The notes below the pieces were generated by a model. That model was not told the DNA's origin. It worked only from the letters and a program-made list of their open reading frames with translations, and did no database searches. Source: Gammaproteobacteria bacterium (lineage in GTDB: Bacteria > Pseudomonadota > Gammaproteobacteria > Thiohalobacterales > Thiohalobacteraceae). Taken from it: a stretch of DNA of 54,472 nucleotides. Of the stretch, positions 37,737-47,069 are shown one piece after another. The position numbers were made by a program, and so were the translations under genes. The stretch is from NCBI GenBank assembly GCA_019911805.1, contig JAIOJV010000099.1:1-54472 (forward strand), in the 5' to 3' direction. The stretch's first letter is position 1. Each line of letters opens with the position of its first letter.

Positions 37737-38275
37737 TGCACACGCACCTGGTCACTCTGCTCATCGGTTATCTGATCCTCTGCCTGGGCTATGCATTGTT
37801 CTCGATGAAGACCACGCGCAGCAATCTGTTTCGTGCTATCAGCCTGCTGTATCTCGGCGCCTCGGTCGGCACCGCGTTATTCCTCTACAACCAGCTGTTG
37901 TCGCTGCCCAAACCCGTAAGTCAGGAATTCTTCAACAACGCCAAGGAAGTGGTGGTGCTGGGCTCACGCACCAAGGACGAACGGAATCGCGAGATCTATC
38001 TGTGGCTGCAGTTGCCGGGAGAGTCACACCCCCGCTACTACGTGATGCCCTGGGAGGGCCGCGCTGCCGAGGAACTCGAGATGGCGCAGCGCGAGGCGCG
38101 CGAGCATGGCGGCCAGGTGATGATGAACGCACCCTTTCAGCACAACAAGATGTACGGCATGCGGGCCGATGAGGAGGAGCGCGTGTTCTTCCCCGCCTTC
38201 GCGGCACGCCCGCCGCTGAAGGACGGCGAGACCGATACCGAATCCGCTGCCCAGCGCTTCGAACATACCCACTGA
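37733..38275 (+). CDS. Small two-helix membrane protein of the ExbB/ExbD-like operon, unknown function
   Basis: The 180-residue protein starts with two hydrophobic helices (TLLIGYLILCLGYALFSM and SLLYLGASVGTALFLYNQLL). A soluble domain of about 120 residues follows, with EIYLWLQLPGESHPRYYVMPW and a Met/His-rich stretch (MMNAPFQHNKMYGMR). I do not recognise the family. The ATG overlaps the stop of the ExbD-like gene. Conserved coupling of all three suggests a membrane complex. Confidence 0.7.
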   Translation: MMHTHLVTLLIGYLILCLGYALFSMKTTRSNLFRAISLLYLGASVGTALFLYNQLLSLPKPVSQEFFNNAKEVVVLGSRTKDERNREIYLWLQLPGESHPRYYVMPWEGRAAEELEMAQREAREHGGQVMMNAPFQHNKMYGMRADEEERVFFPAFAARPPLKDGETDTESAAQRFEHTH

Positions 38276-38349
38276 GGCGCCTGTCTCAGGTCCGTAGATA
38301 CCGCCCCCTGGCGGCATACACCCAGCAACCACCGAATGAGGACGGAGTC

Positions 38350-39201
38350 ATGACCGAGAAACTGCTGTACACACCCGGCGAAGCGATGGAGCTGATGAAG
38401 AGACAGAAGGTCCTGCTGATCGACATCCGCGACCGGGACGACTATGCAGAGCACCATATCCAGGGCGCGGTCAATGTCCCGGATATCTTCTACTATCTGT
38501 CCGAGACCACGCCCGAGGGTCTGGAGAAGATGCACGCGCACTTCCGCGACCAGCTCTCCGAAATAGGCCTCACCCCGGACACCACCGCCATCGTCTATGA
38601 AGACGCCTACGACAGCCGCTATGGCGGCTCCTGCCGCGGCTACTGGCTGCTGCGCTATCTCGGCCACGAGAAGACCGGCGTCCTGGACGGCGGCTTCAGT
38701 GCCTGGCTGGACGAAGGCCTGCCGGCGGATGCCGACACGGTCGCGACCACCCCGACGGCGTTCGCCGTCAAGCCGCAGCCGCACATGCTCGCCACCCGTG
38801 ACGAGGTGCTGAAGTGTCTGCAGGACCCGGGCGTCAAACTGCTCGATATCCGCGACCGTATCGAATGGGTCGCGAAGAGTTCATCGCCTTATGGTGTGGA
38901 TTTCGCGCCGCGCAAGGGACGTCTGCCGGGGGCACTCTGGATGGAGTGGTATGAATTCCTGGAGCGCGATGGCCAGATCCCATATTTCAAATCCCCGGAC
39001 AAGATCCGCGCCCTGTGCGCCGAATATGGCCTCTATCCTGAGGACGACATCATCATCTACTGCTTCAAGGGCGCGCGCGCCTCCAACACCTATGTCGCAC
39101 TCAAGGAGGCCGGCTTCGAGCGGGTGCGTAACTATTTCGGTTCGTGGAATGAATGGTCCCGCGACCCCGGTCTGCCGGCGAACGAGGAGGTGTTCGACTG
39201 A
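38350..39201 (+). CDS. Tandem-rhodanese sulfurtransferase
   Basis: The 283-residue protein has two rhodanese folds. The N-terminal one (LLIDIRDRDDYAEHHIQGAVNVP) lacks a usual active loop. The C-terminal one has an active loop CFKGARAS with Cys at about residue 238, which would carry the persulfide. DGGFSAWLDEGLPAD and FGSWNEWSRDPGLPA are family hallmarks of thiosulfate/mercaptopyruvate sulfurtransferases. There is no signal peptide, so it acts in the cytoplasm. GGACGGAGTC precedes the ATG. It lies 74 bp after the preceding gene and is followed by a terminator, so it is the last gene of the operon. Confidence 0.88.
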   Translation: MTEKLLYTPGEAMELMKRQKVLLIDIRDRDDYAEHHIQGAVNVPDIFYYLSETTPEGLEKMHAHFRDQLSEIGLTPDTTAIVYEDAYDSRYGGSCRGYWLLRYLGHEKTGVLDGGFSAWLDEGLPADADTVATTPTAFAVKPQPHMLATRDEVLKCLQDPGVKLLDIRDRIEWVAKSSSPYGVDFAPRKGRLPGALWMEWYEFLERDGQIPYFKSPDKIRALCAEYGLYPEDDIIIYCFKGARASNTYVALKEAGFERVRNYFGSWNEWSRDPGLPANEEVFD

Positions 39202-39233
39202 CGTCTGCGCTTTCGCACCTGTCCTCGCGACGC

Positions 39234-39270
39234 GGGGCCGCCCATGCCATGGGCGGCCCCAGTTTCGTTC
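39234..39270 (+). terminator. Intrinsic terminator after the rhodanese gene
   Basis: An 11-bp perfect stem (GGGGCCGCCCA with TGGGCGGCCCC, 39234-39260) with a 5-nt loop is followed by the T-rich AGTTTCGTTCT. It lies 33 bp after the stop of the rhodanese gene and ends the four-gene operon. Confidence 0.8.
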
Positions 39271-39342
39271 TAGGAGCCTGTCGGATTTGAGACTGCTCTC
39301 CCATCTTGCTCGCTACGATCGCTCAAATCCGACAGGCTCCTA
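39271..39342. repeat. Perfect 21-bp inverted repeat (GGAGCCTGTCGGATTTGAG type)
   Basis: Arms at 39271-39291 and 39322-39342 are perfect inverse copies separated by 30 bp. The TAG stop of epmA (39342-39340) is the end of the right arm. The loop contains CTTGCTCGCTACGATCG. It follows the terminator of the rhodanese operon, so it may serve as a second, bidirectional transcript end. Confidence 0.9.
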
Positions 39343-40317
39343 GGCGCGCGCAATCCCGAACGCCAGCACCTCATCGATGCGCGCCACGCCGGCGGCGCAC
39401 ATCATCAGCCGGTCGAAACCCAGCGCGACGCCGCTACAGTCCGGCAACCCGGCCTCCAGCGCCGCGAGCAGGTATTCGTCCGGTGGCACGGGCGACCGGC
39501 CCGCGGCGGCCCGTGCGGTATTCTCCCGTTCGAAGCGCCGCTGCTGTTCGGCGACATCCGCGAGTTCGTGAAAACCGTTGGCGAGCTCCACCCCGTCGAG
39601 ATAACACTCGAAGCGCGCGGCCACCAGCGGGTTGCCGGCCTCGAGGCGTGCCAGCAACGCCTGGCTCGCGGGATACCCGGTAACGAACAACAGACCGCGC
39701 AGCTGCGGCTCGATGACGTGCGTGAGCAGCAGGTCGCGCCAGGGATCAGGATCGTCTTCCGGCATGCCCGCCGGCGGGCGGTGGCCGTGCCGCTCCAGAC
39801 AGGTGCGCAATGCACCCACGTCGGCTGTCAGCCCGTCCACCCCGGCATAGGTCTGGAACAGTGCGCGATAGCTCCAGTACTCGGCCTGCGGCAGTTCGCG
39901 CACCCCGGCCAGAATACTGCGCAGCAGGGCCTCCACCTCATCGATCAGCTGCCGCAGGTCGAAGTCGACGCGATACCATTCCAGCAGTGTGAATTCCGGA
40001 TTGTGGCGCGCGCCGGCCTCGCCGTCGCGGAACACACGGCAGAGCTGATAGATGCTGCCGCTGCCGGCGGCGAGCAGACGCTTCATGGGGAATTCCGGTG
40101 AGGTGTGCAGATACAAGCGTCCGGACGGCGGCGCATGCGGGCCGTGATAGGCGACCGTGAGACTGTCGAGGTAGGGTGCCGGGGTGGCTGCCGCGGACAG
40201 CACTGGCGTCTCGACCTCCAGCACGCCGCGTGCCGCGAAGAATTGCCGCACCCGCGCCAACAGCTGCGCCCGCAGCCGCAGCGTGCCCAGCACGGCGGTG
40301 GGCCGCCAGTCAGCCAT
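39340..40317 (-). CDS. epmA: Elongation factor P-(R)-beta-lysine ligase EpmA (PoxA/GenX)
   Basis: The 325-residue protein is a truncated class II lysyl-tRNA synthetase lacking the anticodon-binding domain. It attaches (R)-beta-lysine to EF-P. Motifs are FFAARGVLEVETPVLS, LHTSPEFPMKRLLAAGSGSIYQLCRVFRDGEAG, HNPEFTLLEWYRVDFD, LANGFHELADVAEQQRRFE and GVALGFDRLMM. The ATG at 40317 matches the usual length; another lies 9 bp upstream. It lies next to efp, with a palindrome between the two, and epmB is divergent from efp, so the full EF-P modification set except EpmC is together. Confidence 0.95.
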   Translation of the reverse strand: MADWRPTAVLGTLRLRAQLLARVRQFFAARGVLEVETPVLSAAATPAPYLDSLTVAYHGPHAPPSGRLYLHTSPEFPMKRLLAAGSGSIYQLCRVFRDGEAGARHNPEFTLLEWYRVDFDLRQLIDEVEALLRSILAGVRELPQAEYWSYRALFQTYAGVDGLTADVGALRTCLERHGHRPPAGMPEDDPDPWRDLLLTHVIEPQLRGLLFVTGYPASQALLARLEAGNPLVAARFECYLDGVELANGFHELADVAEQQRRFERENTARAAAGRSPVPPDEYLLAALEAGLPDCSGVALGFDRLMMCAAGVARIDEVLAFGIARA

Positions 40318-40425
40318 GGCGCACACCGGCGCCGGCCCGAAGCCATGTTGAAACGGTCTCCGGTCCTGGGCGGCGCCTGTTCATCCCGGAAACCTCATTT
40401 CAGCCACGAAATCCACGAAAAGATC

Positions 40426-40503
40426 TGTAGGGTGCGTCGGCGCCAGCGACGCACCGTGGCGCGGGAACCCGGTGCGTCAGGCTGCGCCTCGACGCACCCT
40501 ACA
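40426..40503. repeat. Palindrome of the TAGGGTGCGTCG type between efp and epmA
   Basis: TGTAGGGTGCGTCG (40426-40439) is inverted at 40490-40503 (CGACGCACCCTACA), with internal short inverted pairs (GCGACGCACCG and CGGTGCGTC). A degenerate CACGAAAT arm without a partner lies just outside (40402-40421). The stem could end the efp transcript. Confidence 0.85.
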
Positions 40504-40526
40504 TCAGGTCCGGAGCGCAGTCGTCC

Positions 40527-41096
40527 CTATTCCTTCGCGCGCGCGACGTACTCGCCGCTGCGTGTGTCGACCTTGAGGAGGTCACCGATGTTGATGAACA
40601 GGGGTACCCGCACCACGGCGCCGGTCTCCAGGGTGGCCGGCTTGCCGCCACCACCGGAGGTGTCGCCGCGCACACCCGGATCGGTCTCGGTGACGGCCAG
40701 GATGACGTGATTGGGCGGGGTCACCGCCAGCGGCACACCGTTGTATAAGGTCATCACGCAGACATCCTGCTCCTTGAGCCACTTGGCGTTGTCGCCGATG
40801 GCAGCGGCATCGGCCGCGAACTGCTCGAAGGTGTCCGGTACCATGAAATGCCAGAATTCACCATCGGTGTAGAGATACTGCATGTCAGTATCCACGACAT
40901 CGGCACCTTCCAGGGTCTCGCCCGATTTGAAGGTGCGCTCGATGACACGGCCGGTCTTGAGGTTGCGCAGCTTGACGCGGTTGAAGGCCTGACCCTTGCC
41001 CGGCTTCACAAACTCGTTCTCGATGATCACGCATGGGTCACCATCCAGCATGACCTTGAGTCCGCCCTTGAATTCACTGGTATTGTAGGTTGCCAT
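40527..41096 (-). CDS. efp: Translation elongation factor P
   Basis: The 189-residue protein relieves ribosome stalling at polyproline. It has three beta-barrel domains. The modification site is Lys34 in [20 protein letters not shown], the type acted on by EpmA and EpmB; it is not the Arg32 type of Pseudomonas. The ATG at 41096 follows a GGAAGG site. epmB is divergent 126 bp away and epmA lies just downstream. Confidence 0.97.
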   Translation of the reverse strand: MATYNTSEFKGGLKVMLDGDPCVIIENEFVKPGKGQAFNRVKLRNLKTGRVIERTFKSGETLEGADVVDTDMQYLYTDGEFWHFMVPDTFEQFAADAAAIGDNAKWLKEQDVCVMTLYNGVPLAVTPPNHVILAVTETDPGVRGDTSGGGGKPATLETGAVVRVPLFINIGDLLKVDTRSGEYVARAKE

Positions 41097-41222
41097 CGAC
41101 CGCCTTCCGACCTGATTTACGCTGAGACGGGACCCGCGGCGCCCGTTCGCCGACCGTCCACAGGCGTGTACACTCGCACCTGCGCACCGGCCGCTGCCCG
41201 GACAAACCCGAAGGTCCCCTCC

Positions 41223-42266
41223 ATGAACAAAACGGCGTCTATCATACCGCGATCGAGGCACTCGGAACATGCACCTGTCTGGCGCCGCGAACTCGCCGCG
41301 GCGGTCACCCGGGCTGACGAACTGCTCGCACTGCTGGGGCTGCCGGCGGAACCCGCTGCCGAGGCCGCTGCCGGGCTCTTCGGCCTGCGCGTACCCCGTG
41401 GCTTCATCGCCCGCATGCGGCCCGGCGACCGTCACGACCCGCTGTTGCTGCAGGTACTGCCCCAGGCGGCGGAAGGTGCGGCCGCACCGAGCGGCTATGG
41501 CCCCGATCCGCTGCACGAAGCCGCCGCCATGGTCGTGCCCGGCCTGTTGCACAAATACCGCGGCCGCGTACTGCTGACCCTGACCGGTGCCTGCGGCGTC
41601 CATTGCCGCTACTGCTTCCGCCGCCATTATCCGTATGCGGAGGCCAACCCCGGCGGCAGTCATTGGCCAGCGACACTCGACTACATTGCCGCCAATGCCG
41701 ACATCACCGAGGTCATCCTGAGCGGCGGCGACCCGCTGTCACTCGGCGACACGCGGCTCGCTGCACTGTGTACGGACCTCGCTGCCATCCCGCACCTGCG
41801 GCGACTGCGTATCCACAGCCGCCTGCCGGTCGTACTGCCGGCGCGTATCACCCCGGGACTGCTGGAGACGCTGGCCGGCGGCCGCCTCGGTGCCGTCCTC
41901 GTCGTCCACGCCAATCACCCCAACGAGATCGACACCCGCGTGCGCCAGGCCCTGCGCCAGACCGCGGCGGCCGGTGTGCCAGTACTCAACCAGGCGGTGC
42001 TGCTGCGCGGCATCAACGACCGCGCGGACACCCTCTGCGCCCTGTCGGAGGTGCTGTTCGAGGCCGGGGCGCTGCCGTACTACCTGCATCAGCTCGACCG
42101 GGTCCAGGGTGCAGCACATTTCGAGGTGCCCGATGCCGAGGCCATCGCCCTGATGACAGAGCTGCGCGCCCGCCTGCCCGGCTACCTGGTCCCGCGCCTG
42201 GTGCGCGAACAGGCGGACGCACCCGCCAAGACGCCCTTGCCCGCAGAGGGTGCCCTGTACTCTTGA
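41223..42266 (+). CDS. epmB: EF-P-activating lysine 2,3-aminomutase EpmB
   Basis: The 347-residue radical SAM/PLP enzyme makes (R)-beta-lysine for EF-P. The [4Fe-4S] motif is [11 protein letters not shown]. Family motifs are [52 protein letters not shown] and [14 protein letters not shown]. The PLP lysine is expected in the last segment and is not assigned by eye. The ATG at 41223 gives a length typical for YjeK. It is divergent from efp with only 126 bp between, so the promoters overlap or face each other. Confidence 0.94.
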   Translation: MNKTASIIPRSRHSEHAPVWRRELAAAVTRADELLALLGLPAEPAAEAAAGLFGLRVPRGFIARMRPGDRHDPLLLQVLPQAAEGAAAPSGYGPDPLHEAAAMVVPGLLHKYRGRVLLTLTGACGVHCRYCFRRHYPYAEANPGGSHWPATLDYIAANADITEVILSGGDPLSLGDTRLAALCTDLAAIPHLRRLRIHSRLPVVLPARITPGLLETLAGGRLGAVLVVHANHPNEIDTRVRQALRQTAAAGVPVLNQAVLLRGINDRADTLCALSEVLFEAGALPYYLHQLDRVQGAAHFEVPDAEAIALMTELRARLPGYLVPRLVREQADAPAKTPLPAEGALYS

Positions 42267-42359
42267 GGGTACACCTATAGAAGATGGGTCCGCGGCCGTA
42301 ACACTGGAAACGCCGCGGCCGAACGGCGACCGCGACAGCTCGAAATATACGGATACGCC

Positions 42360-44126
42360 ATGGACCAGCGCACCCCCGCCCGTAAGGCACCCACCCCGGA
42401 TTCCTTCGACAGCCGACCGGCCCAGGTCGAACGGTGGATCGCCGCGCTGCCGCTCGCCAACCTGGGCGAGAGCGGTCGGCGGCTCTACCACACCCTCATC
42501 GAGACCAACCAGACGGAGCTGCCGGCCGAGCAGCGCCTCGCCATGCTCGAGCGCCTGCGTGCACCACTGCAGACGGTCGCCGACGCGATGAAGGCACATT
42601 TCGTCGGTCAGCCGCTGCCGCTGACAGACAAACGCCGGCAGATCGCCGAACTGGCACAAGCACTCGCCCAACAGCTGGCGCTCGGCTATCGCATCGTGGT
42701 CGAAGACAGCGCCAAGGGACGCGGCCGGTTCGGTAACCGGCGTACCCGTGCCGTCGCGATCCACCGCGCCTTGAACGATCTCGGCACGGTACTGTTGCGC
42801 GCCTACCAGACCTATGCCCCCTATCCAACCGGTGTATGGAGTGACATCCATGCCCTCTACCAGGCCGCGGAAGCGGACGGCATTGACGCGACCGCCATCC
42901 AGGATCCGGAGCAGCCCGCCGTCGAGAACACCATCGAGGCGTGCTACAAGCGCATCCTCCTGCTGGCACTGGCCTGTCCGTACCGGCTCCGCCCGGGGGA
43001 GGTGGAGCAGATCCACGCCTGGCTCGCCGACTGGTGCCGGCATGCCACGCTCGAGCGCCTGGCGGAACCGAGAAACCCCACGGGCCGGTTCGTCGTCGAT
43101 TTCCAGTCGGATGTCCCACCCATCTATCTGGTGCTGCATGCCGCCGAATACCGCGACGAGACCTGCCGCATCCTGAATGCGACGCGCCTGGCCGAGGTGG
43201 TCCGTGACCACCTTGGCAGCCTGCGGCGCGACGGCCAGACGGGGCAGCGGGTGAATGAACAGGTGTTGCGGCGCCTGATGCTGGCCTGGGGAGTCCTGCC
43301 CAAACGGCGCTTCTCGCGCCGCCAGCGGCATTCCACCGCGGTGGTCGCGCTGGGCCTGAGCACCGCCCATTATTTCATCGGTGGCGAGGCCGCGTTCGCC
43401 GGCGACGCGGCGAACCCGGGGCTGTTCGACAACCTGGCCCGGTTCGATGCGAAGGAGCCGGCCGCGGTACGGCGGACTACGCGCGACGTATGGGAGCTCG
43501 GCGGCGCCCGACCCCTCCATGACACCCACACCCGCGCCGCGGCCACCCAGTACATCGACTTCCAATCGACGACCGCACCGACGGGGGTATCCACCAAGAC
43601 CCCCGGCGCACCCGACTACCGCACCCACGACTGGAAGATGGTCAACGTCAGCGCCGGTGGCTATCGGCTGCTGTGGGACAGCACTGCGGGGTCACAGGCG
43701 CGGGTGGGTGAACTGCTCGGCCTGCGCGAGAGCACCGACCTCGACAGCTTTCACCTCGGCCTCGGCGTCGTGCGCTGGATGAAGGTCGCCGCTGAGGGGC
43801 TGGAACTCGGAGTGGAGATGCTGGCCCCGGGTGCCGTCGCGGTAGGCGCCAAAAAACGCGGGGCGGGCGAGTACACCCGCTGCCTGCTGCTGCCGGCCAT
43901 CGAGGCGCTCGATCAGCCGGCCACCTTGCTCACCGCCGCGCTCCCCTATCGGGTGGGCGATCATCTGCTGGTCAACAGCCACGGCAAGGAGCTGCGGGTC
44001 GAGCTCACCAAACTGGTGGAAAATACCGGTATCTTTGCGCAGTTCCAGTTCCATCCGCTGCACCACGGCGCAGGGACGGACGCCGGCACGCGAGATGACT
44101 TCGAGGCGCTGTGGGAACTGCTCTAG
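42360..44126 (+). CDS. Conserved protein with PilZ-like C-terminal domain, next to the FimX-like gene
   Basis: The 588-residue soluble protein is mostly helical in its first 330 residues. Its C-terminal part has VNVSAGGYRLLWD at about residues 427-439, matching the N-x-S-x-x-G half of the PilZ c-di-GMP motif, and the domain's beta-rich pattern follows. The upstream RxxxR half is degenerate (YRTHDWK). It resembles the protein encoded beside fimX in Pseudomonas (PA4958-like); I give this from memory of gene order and not from a search. Here fimX is one gene away. A role in c-di-GMP control of pilus twitching is inferred. Function is not proven. Confidence 0.6.
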   Translation: MDQRTPARKAPTPDSFDSRPAQVERWIAALPLANLGESGRRLYHTLIETNQTELPAEQRLAMLERLRAPLQTVADAMKAHFVGQPLPLTDKRRQIAELAQALAQQLALGYRIVVEDSAKGRGRFGNRRTRAVAIHRALNDLGTVLLRAYQTYAPYPTGVWSDIHALYQAAEADGIDATAIQDPEQPAVENTIEACYKRILLLALACPYRLRPGEVEQIHAWLADWCRHATLERLAEPRNPTGRFVVDFQSDVPPIYLVLHAAEYRDETCRILNATRLAEVVRDHLGSLRRDGQTGQRVNEQVLRRLMLAWGVLPKRRFSRRQRHSTAVVALGLSTAHYFIGGEAAFAGDAANPGLFDNLARFDAKEPAAVRRTTRDVWELGGARPLHDTHTRAAATQYIDFQSTTAPTGVSTKTPGAPDYRTHDWKMVNVSAGGYRLLWDSTAGSQARVGELLGLRESTDLDSFHLGLGVVRWMKVAAEGLELGVEMLAPGAVAVGAKKRGAGEYTRCLLLPAIEALDQPATLLTAALPYRVGDHLLVNSHGKELRVELTKLVENTGIFAQFQFHPLHHGAGTDAGTRDDFEALWELL

Positions 44127-44183
44127 GGGCGCCCTTACATGGACACCGCCCGTATGCCAAGCGAGTTTAGGTGAAGAGATTCC

Positions 44184-44705
44184 CTAGAAGATTTCCGCGA
44201 AGACGTCCGGGTAGATGACCTTGCCCCCGCCGTTCAAGGCACCGGGGACCAGCTCCATCGCCGTCAGGGCGTCTTCCGGCAGCCGCAGGTTCGATACCAG
44301 ATCCCAGGTGGAGACCGGCTTGAAGTCGAGGCGCTGGTAATAGTCCGGCTGTCCCGCCACCACGATCGCCACGTAGCGCATCTCCCGGGCCCGCTGGGTG
44401 GCGGCCCGGATCAGCTCCGAACCGATACCCCGGTGCGATTGCGAGGGAACCACGGACATCGGCCCCAGGGCCAGCACCACGTGACTCTCCCCGCCGCGCT
44501 GCAGTTTGACCTTCGACAGCAGCAGGTGGCCGACGATGCGGCCGTTGAGTTCGGCAACCAGGGACAACTCCGGCACGAAGTCCGCCGAACGGCGGATCGC
44601 ACTGACCAGGCGCGCCTCCTCCTCACCCTGGAAGGCGCTGAGGTTCACTACATCGATCGCCCGGACGTCCTCGGGGACTTCTGCCCTGACAATGACCTCT
44701 TGCAT
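44184..44705 (-). CDS. GNAT-family N-acetyltransferase
   Basis: The 173-residue protein has the YhbS/GNAT pattern: IRRSADFVPELSLVAELNGRIVGHLLL, then the acetyl-CoA loop region LGPMSVVPSQSHRGIGSELIRAA (the Q/R-x-x-G-x-G/A loop is SHRGIGS), then GQPDYYQRLDF. The substrate is unknown. The start at 44705 has a TGGAGT site; an ATG at 44732 is possible. It is convergent with the PilZ-like gene and divergent from the FimX-like gene. Confidence 0.85.
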   Translation of the reverse strand: MQEVIVRAEVPEDVRAIDVVNLSAFQGEEEARLVSAIRRSADFVPELSLVAELNGRIVGHLLLSKVKLQRGGESHVVLALGPMSVVPSQSHRGIGSELIRAATQRAREMRYVAIVVAGQPDYYQRLDFKPVSTWDLVSNLRLPEDALTAMELVPGALNGGGKVIYPDVFAEIF

Positions 44706-44972
44706 GACTGACTCCAGTTGATGGCGGCCCACCTCGGCGAGGCCGGACCCCCGCCACGGTGCTCGCGCATCGTAACGGTCCGCAACAACTCTTCGACTCC
44801 GATGCTAGCAGGATTCCGCAGTATGGAAAACCGGTAGCGATTCCTGTAAAAACGGGGCCAGACCGGCGCCGGTGCCGCGGTTCAGTTCCCTCTGCACACG
44901 CCGCTACGTCGGAGTAGTCCCCCACAGACCTACCCTCCCTCGAGGACCCCGGGCAGCCTACGGAGATATACG

Positions 44973-47060
44973 GTGAACAAGGAACAACAGGTGCTGCGCC
45001 TGATCATCGCCGAGGAAACCCAGAACGACGCCGAAGCCATCGCCAACGTGCTGCGCAACGCCGGCCAGGCGGTACGCTTCACCTATGTCGAAGACCAGGA
45101 AGACCTCGAGCAGGCGCTGGAACAACAGCCACCCGACCTGGTCTTGTGTTCGCAGGAACTCGAGGCGCTCGGTCTGGAGCAACTCGTCGGTCTGCTGCGT
45201 AGCCGCAAAGCCGAAATCCCCGTCATCGCGATCGGCGCGACCGCTGACGAAAAAGGTGTCACCGAGGCCCTGCGCGCCGGCGCCACGGACCTGGTCTCCT
45301 TTGATTACCCGGAACATCTGCAGCTGGTGGTGGCGCGCGAACAGAGGAATCTGGAGATGCGTCGTGCGCTCAGCTTCCACCGCAATGGCTACCAGGAGAG
45401 CGAACGCCGCTGCCGCGCCTTACTGGACAGTTCGCGCGATGCCATCGCCTATGTGCACGATGGCATGCACATCTACGCCAACCGATCGTATCTGGAGATG
45501 TTCGGATTCGACGACCTCGACGAGATCGAAGGCACGCCGATCATGGACACGGTCGCGCCGGAGGGCCATGGGGCGTTCAAGGACTTCCTGCGGACCTACG
45601 CGAAGGAGGAAGGCGCTGAGCAGCAACTCGAGGTCAAGTGCGTCAACGCCAAGGGCAGTTTCAATGCACGCATGGAATTCACGCCGGCTTCCATCGAAGG
45701 CGAGCCCTGCACCCAGATCGTGATCCGCGACCAGGCACTGGGCGACAAGGAGCTGGAGCGCAAACTCAAATTCCTGAGCAAGCAGGATATCCTCACCGGG
45801 CTGTACAACCGCCAATACTTCATGGAAGAACTGGAGGACGCGGCGGGCAATGCACGGGCCGGCTCCGGTGGCAGCTGCCTGCTGTATGTGCTGCTGGATA
45901 ATTTCAAGACCGTCAAGGAATCGGTCGGCCTGGGCTGTGCCGACCTGGTCATCAGCGACGCCGCCAACCTGATCCGCGAGCACGTCGGCGAACAGGGCAT
46001 TGCTGCCCGCTTCGGCGACAGCTCCTTCACCGTACTGCTGACGCCGGCCGACGCCGCCGCGGCTCAGACACTGGCGGAGGCACTGCGCCGCGCCATCGAG
46101 GAACACATCGTCGACGTGGAGGGCCGCAGCGTCACCATCACCGTCAGTATCGGTATCAGCCTGATCACCGAAAGTTCGCCGGAGGCACAGGAACTCCTGT
46201 CGCGCGCCGATCTGGCCTGCGAGGTGGCACGCGCCTCGGGCGGCAACCGCGTACACCTGCACAACCCGGTGGCGGACGAACAGGTTGGCAAGGAGCGTGA
46301 GCAGGCCTGGAGCAATCTCATCCAGGAGGCGTTGGCCGAAGACCGCTTTCATCTGGTCTATCAGCCCATCGTCAGCCTGCAGGGCGAGGTCAGCGAAAAG
46401 TACGAGGTGCTGCTGCGCATGCGCGACAGTGAGGGCGAGGACATCCGTCCGGGGCAGTTCCTCCCGGTGGCGATCCAGACCGGCCAGATCGCGGCCATCG
46501 ACCGCTGGGTGCTGGCGAAGGCGATCGAGGTACTGGCCCAACGCCGCCGCGGCGGTGCCGATACCGTCTTCTTCATCAAGATCGCCGGTCCGACCCTGGA
46601 TGACCACGAACTGCCGCTGTGGATCCACGAACGGCTGAAGGCCGCGCGCCTGTCCAGCGACGCCATCGTGCTGGAGATCGCCGAGGCCGATGCCTGCAAG
46701 TATCTCAAGAGCGCCAAGGCCTTCGTGACGGCGGTAGGCAGCTTGCACTGCAAGACCTCACTGGAACACTTCGGCAGCAGCCCGAATTCATTCCAGCTGC
46801 TCAAGCATCTGACCGTCGATTATCTGAAGATCGATGGCAAGTTCATCCACAACCTCATGCGCGATGACAGTCACCAGGCGATGGTGAAATCCATCATCGA
46901 GATGGCCCGCTCCATGAACAAGGTGTGCATCGCTGAATTCGTCGAGGACCCCACCAGCCTCACCGTGCTGTTCCAGTACGGTGTGCAGTACATCCAGGGC
47001 AATTTCCTGCAGGAACCCGCCGAAGGCCTCACCTACGACTTCTCGGAAGGCTCGCTCTGA
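44973..47060 (+). CDS. fimX: FimX-like degenerate GGDEF/EAL c-di-GMP effector
   Basis: The 695-residue protein has the FimX plan: REC-like domain (about 1-120, without a clear phosphoacceptor set), PAS domain (about 140-260), GGDEF (about 265-430) and EAL (about 445-690). The GGDEF motif is changed to FGDSS (about residue 346) and EAL to EVLLR (about residue 478), so neither enzyme activity is expected. The EAL fold can still bind c-di-GMP, as in Pseudomonas FimX, which controls type IV pilus assembly. The start is a GTG at 44973 behind a GGAG site. A PilZ-like gene lies two genes upstream and the pilF gene is 22 kb away. Confidence 0.88.
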   Translation: MNKEQQVLRLIIAEETQNDAEAIANVLRNAGQAVRFTYVEDQEDLEQALEQQPPDLVLCSQELEALGLEQLVGLLRSRKAEIPVIAIGATADEKGVTEALRAGATDLVSFDYPEHLQLVVAREQRNLEMRRALSFHRNGYQESERRCRALLDSSRDAIAYVHDGMHIYANRSYLEMFGFDDLDEIEGTPIMDTVAPEGHGAFKDFLRTYAKEEGAEQQLEVKCVNAKGSFNARMEFTPASIEGEPCTQIVIRDQALGDKELERKLKFLSKQDILTGLYNRQYFMEELEDAAGNARAGSGGSCLLYVLLDNFKTVKESVGLGCADLVISDAANLIREHVGEQGIAARFGDSSFTVLLTPADAAAAQTLAEALRRAIEEHIVDVEGRSVTITVSIGISLITESSPEAQELLSRADLACEVARASGGNRVHLHNPVADEQVGKEREQAWSNLIQEALAEDRFHLVYQPIVSLQGEVSEKYEVLLRMRDSEGEDIRPGQFLPVAIQTGQIAAIDRWVLAKAIEVLAQRRRGGADTVFFIKIAGPTLDDHELPLWIHERLKAARLSSDAIVLEIAEADACKYLKSAKAFVTAVGSLHCKTSLEHFGSSPNSFQLLKHLTVDYLKIDGKFIHNLMRDDSHQAMVKSIIEMARSMNKVCIAEFVEDPTSLTVLFQYGVQYIQGNFLQEPAEGLTYDFSEGSL

Positions 47061-47069
47061 CGGAGATCA

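Noticed and set aside
36481-38275. Zorya-type antiphage defence (ZorA/ZorB)
   Set aside because: ZorA is much longer with a coiled-coil tail, ZorB has an OmpA domain, and no helicase or nuclease gene follows. The genes here do not fit.
44706-44972. Possible small gene between the GNAT and FimX-like genes
   Set aside because: The only frames are short shadows with no ribosome-binding site; the stretch more likely holds the divergent promoters.
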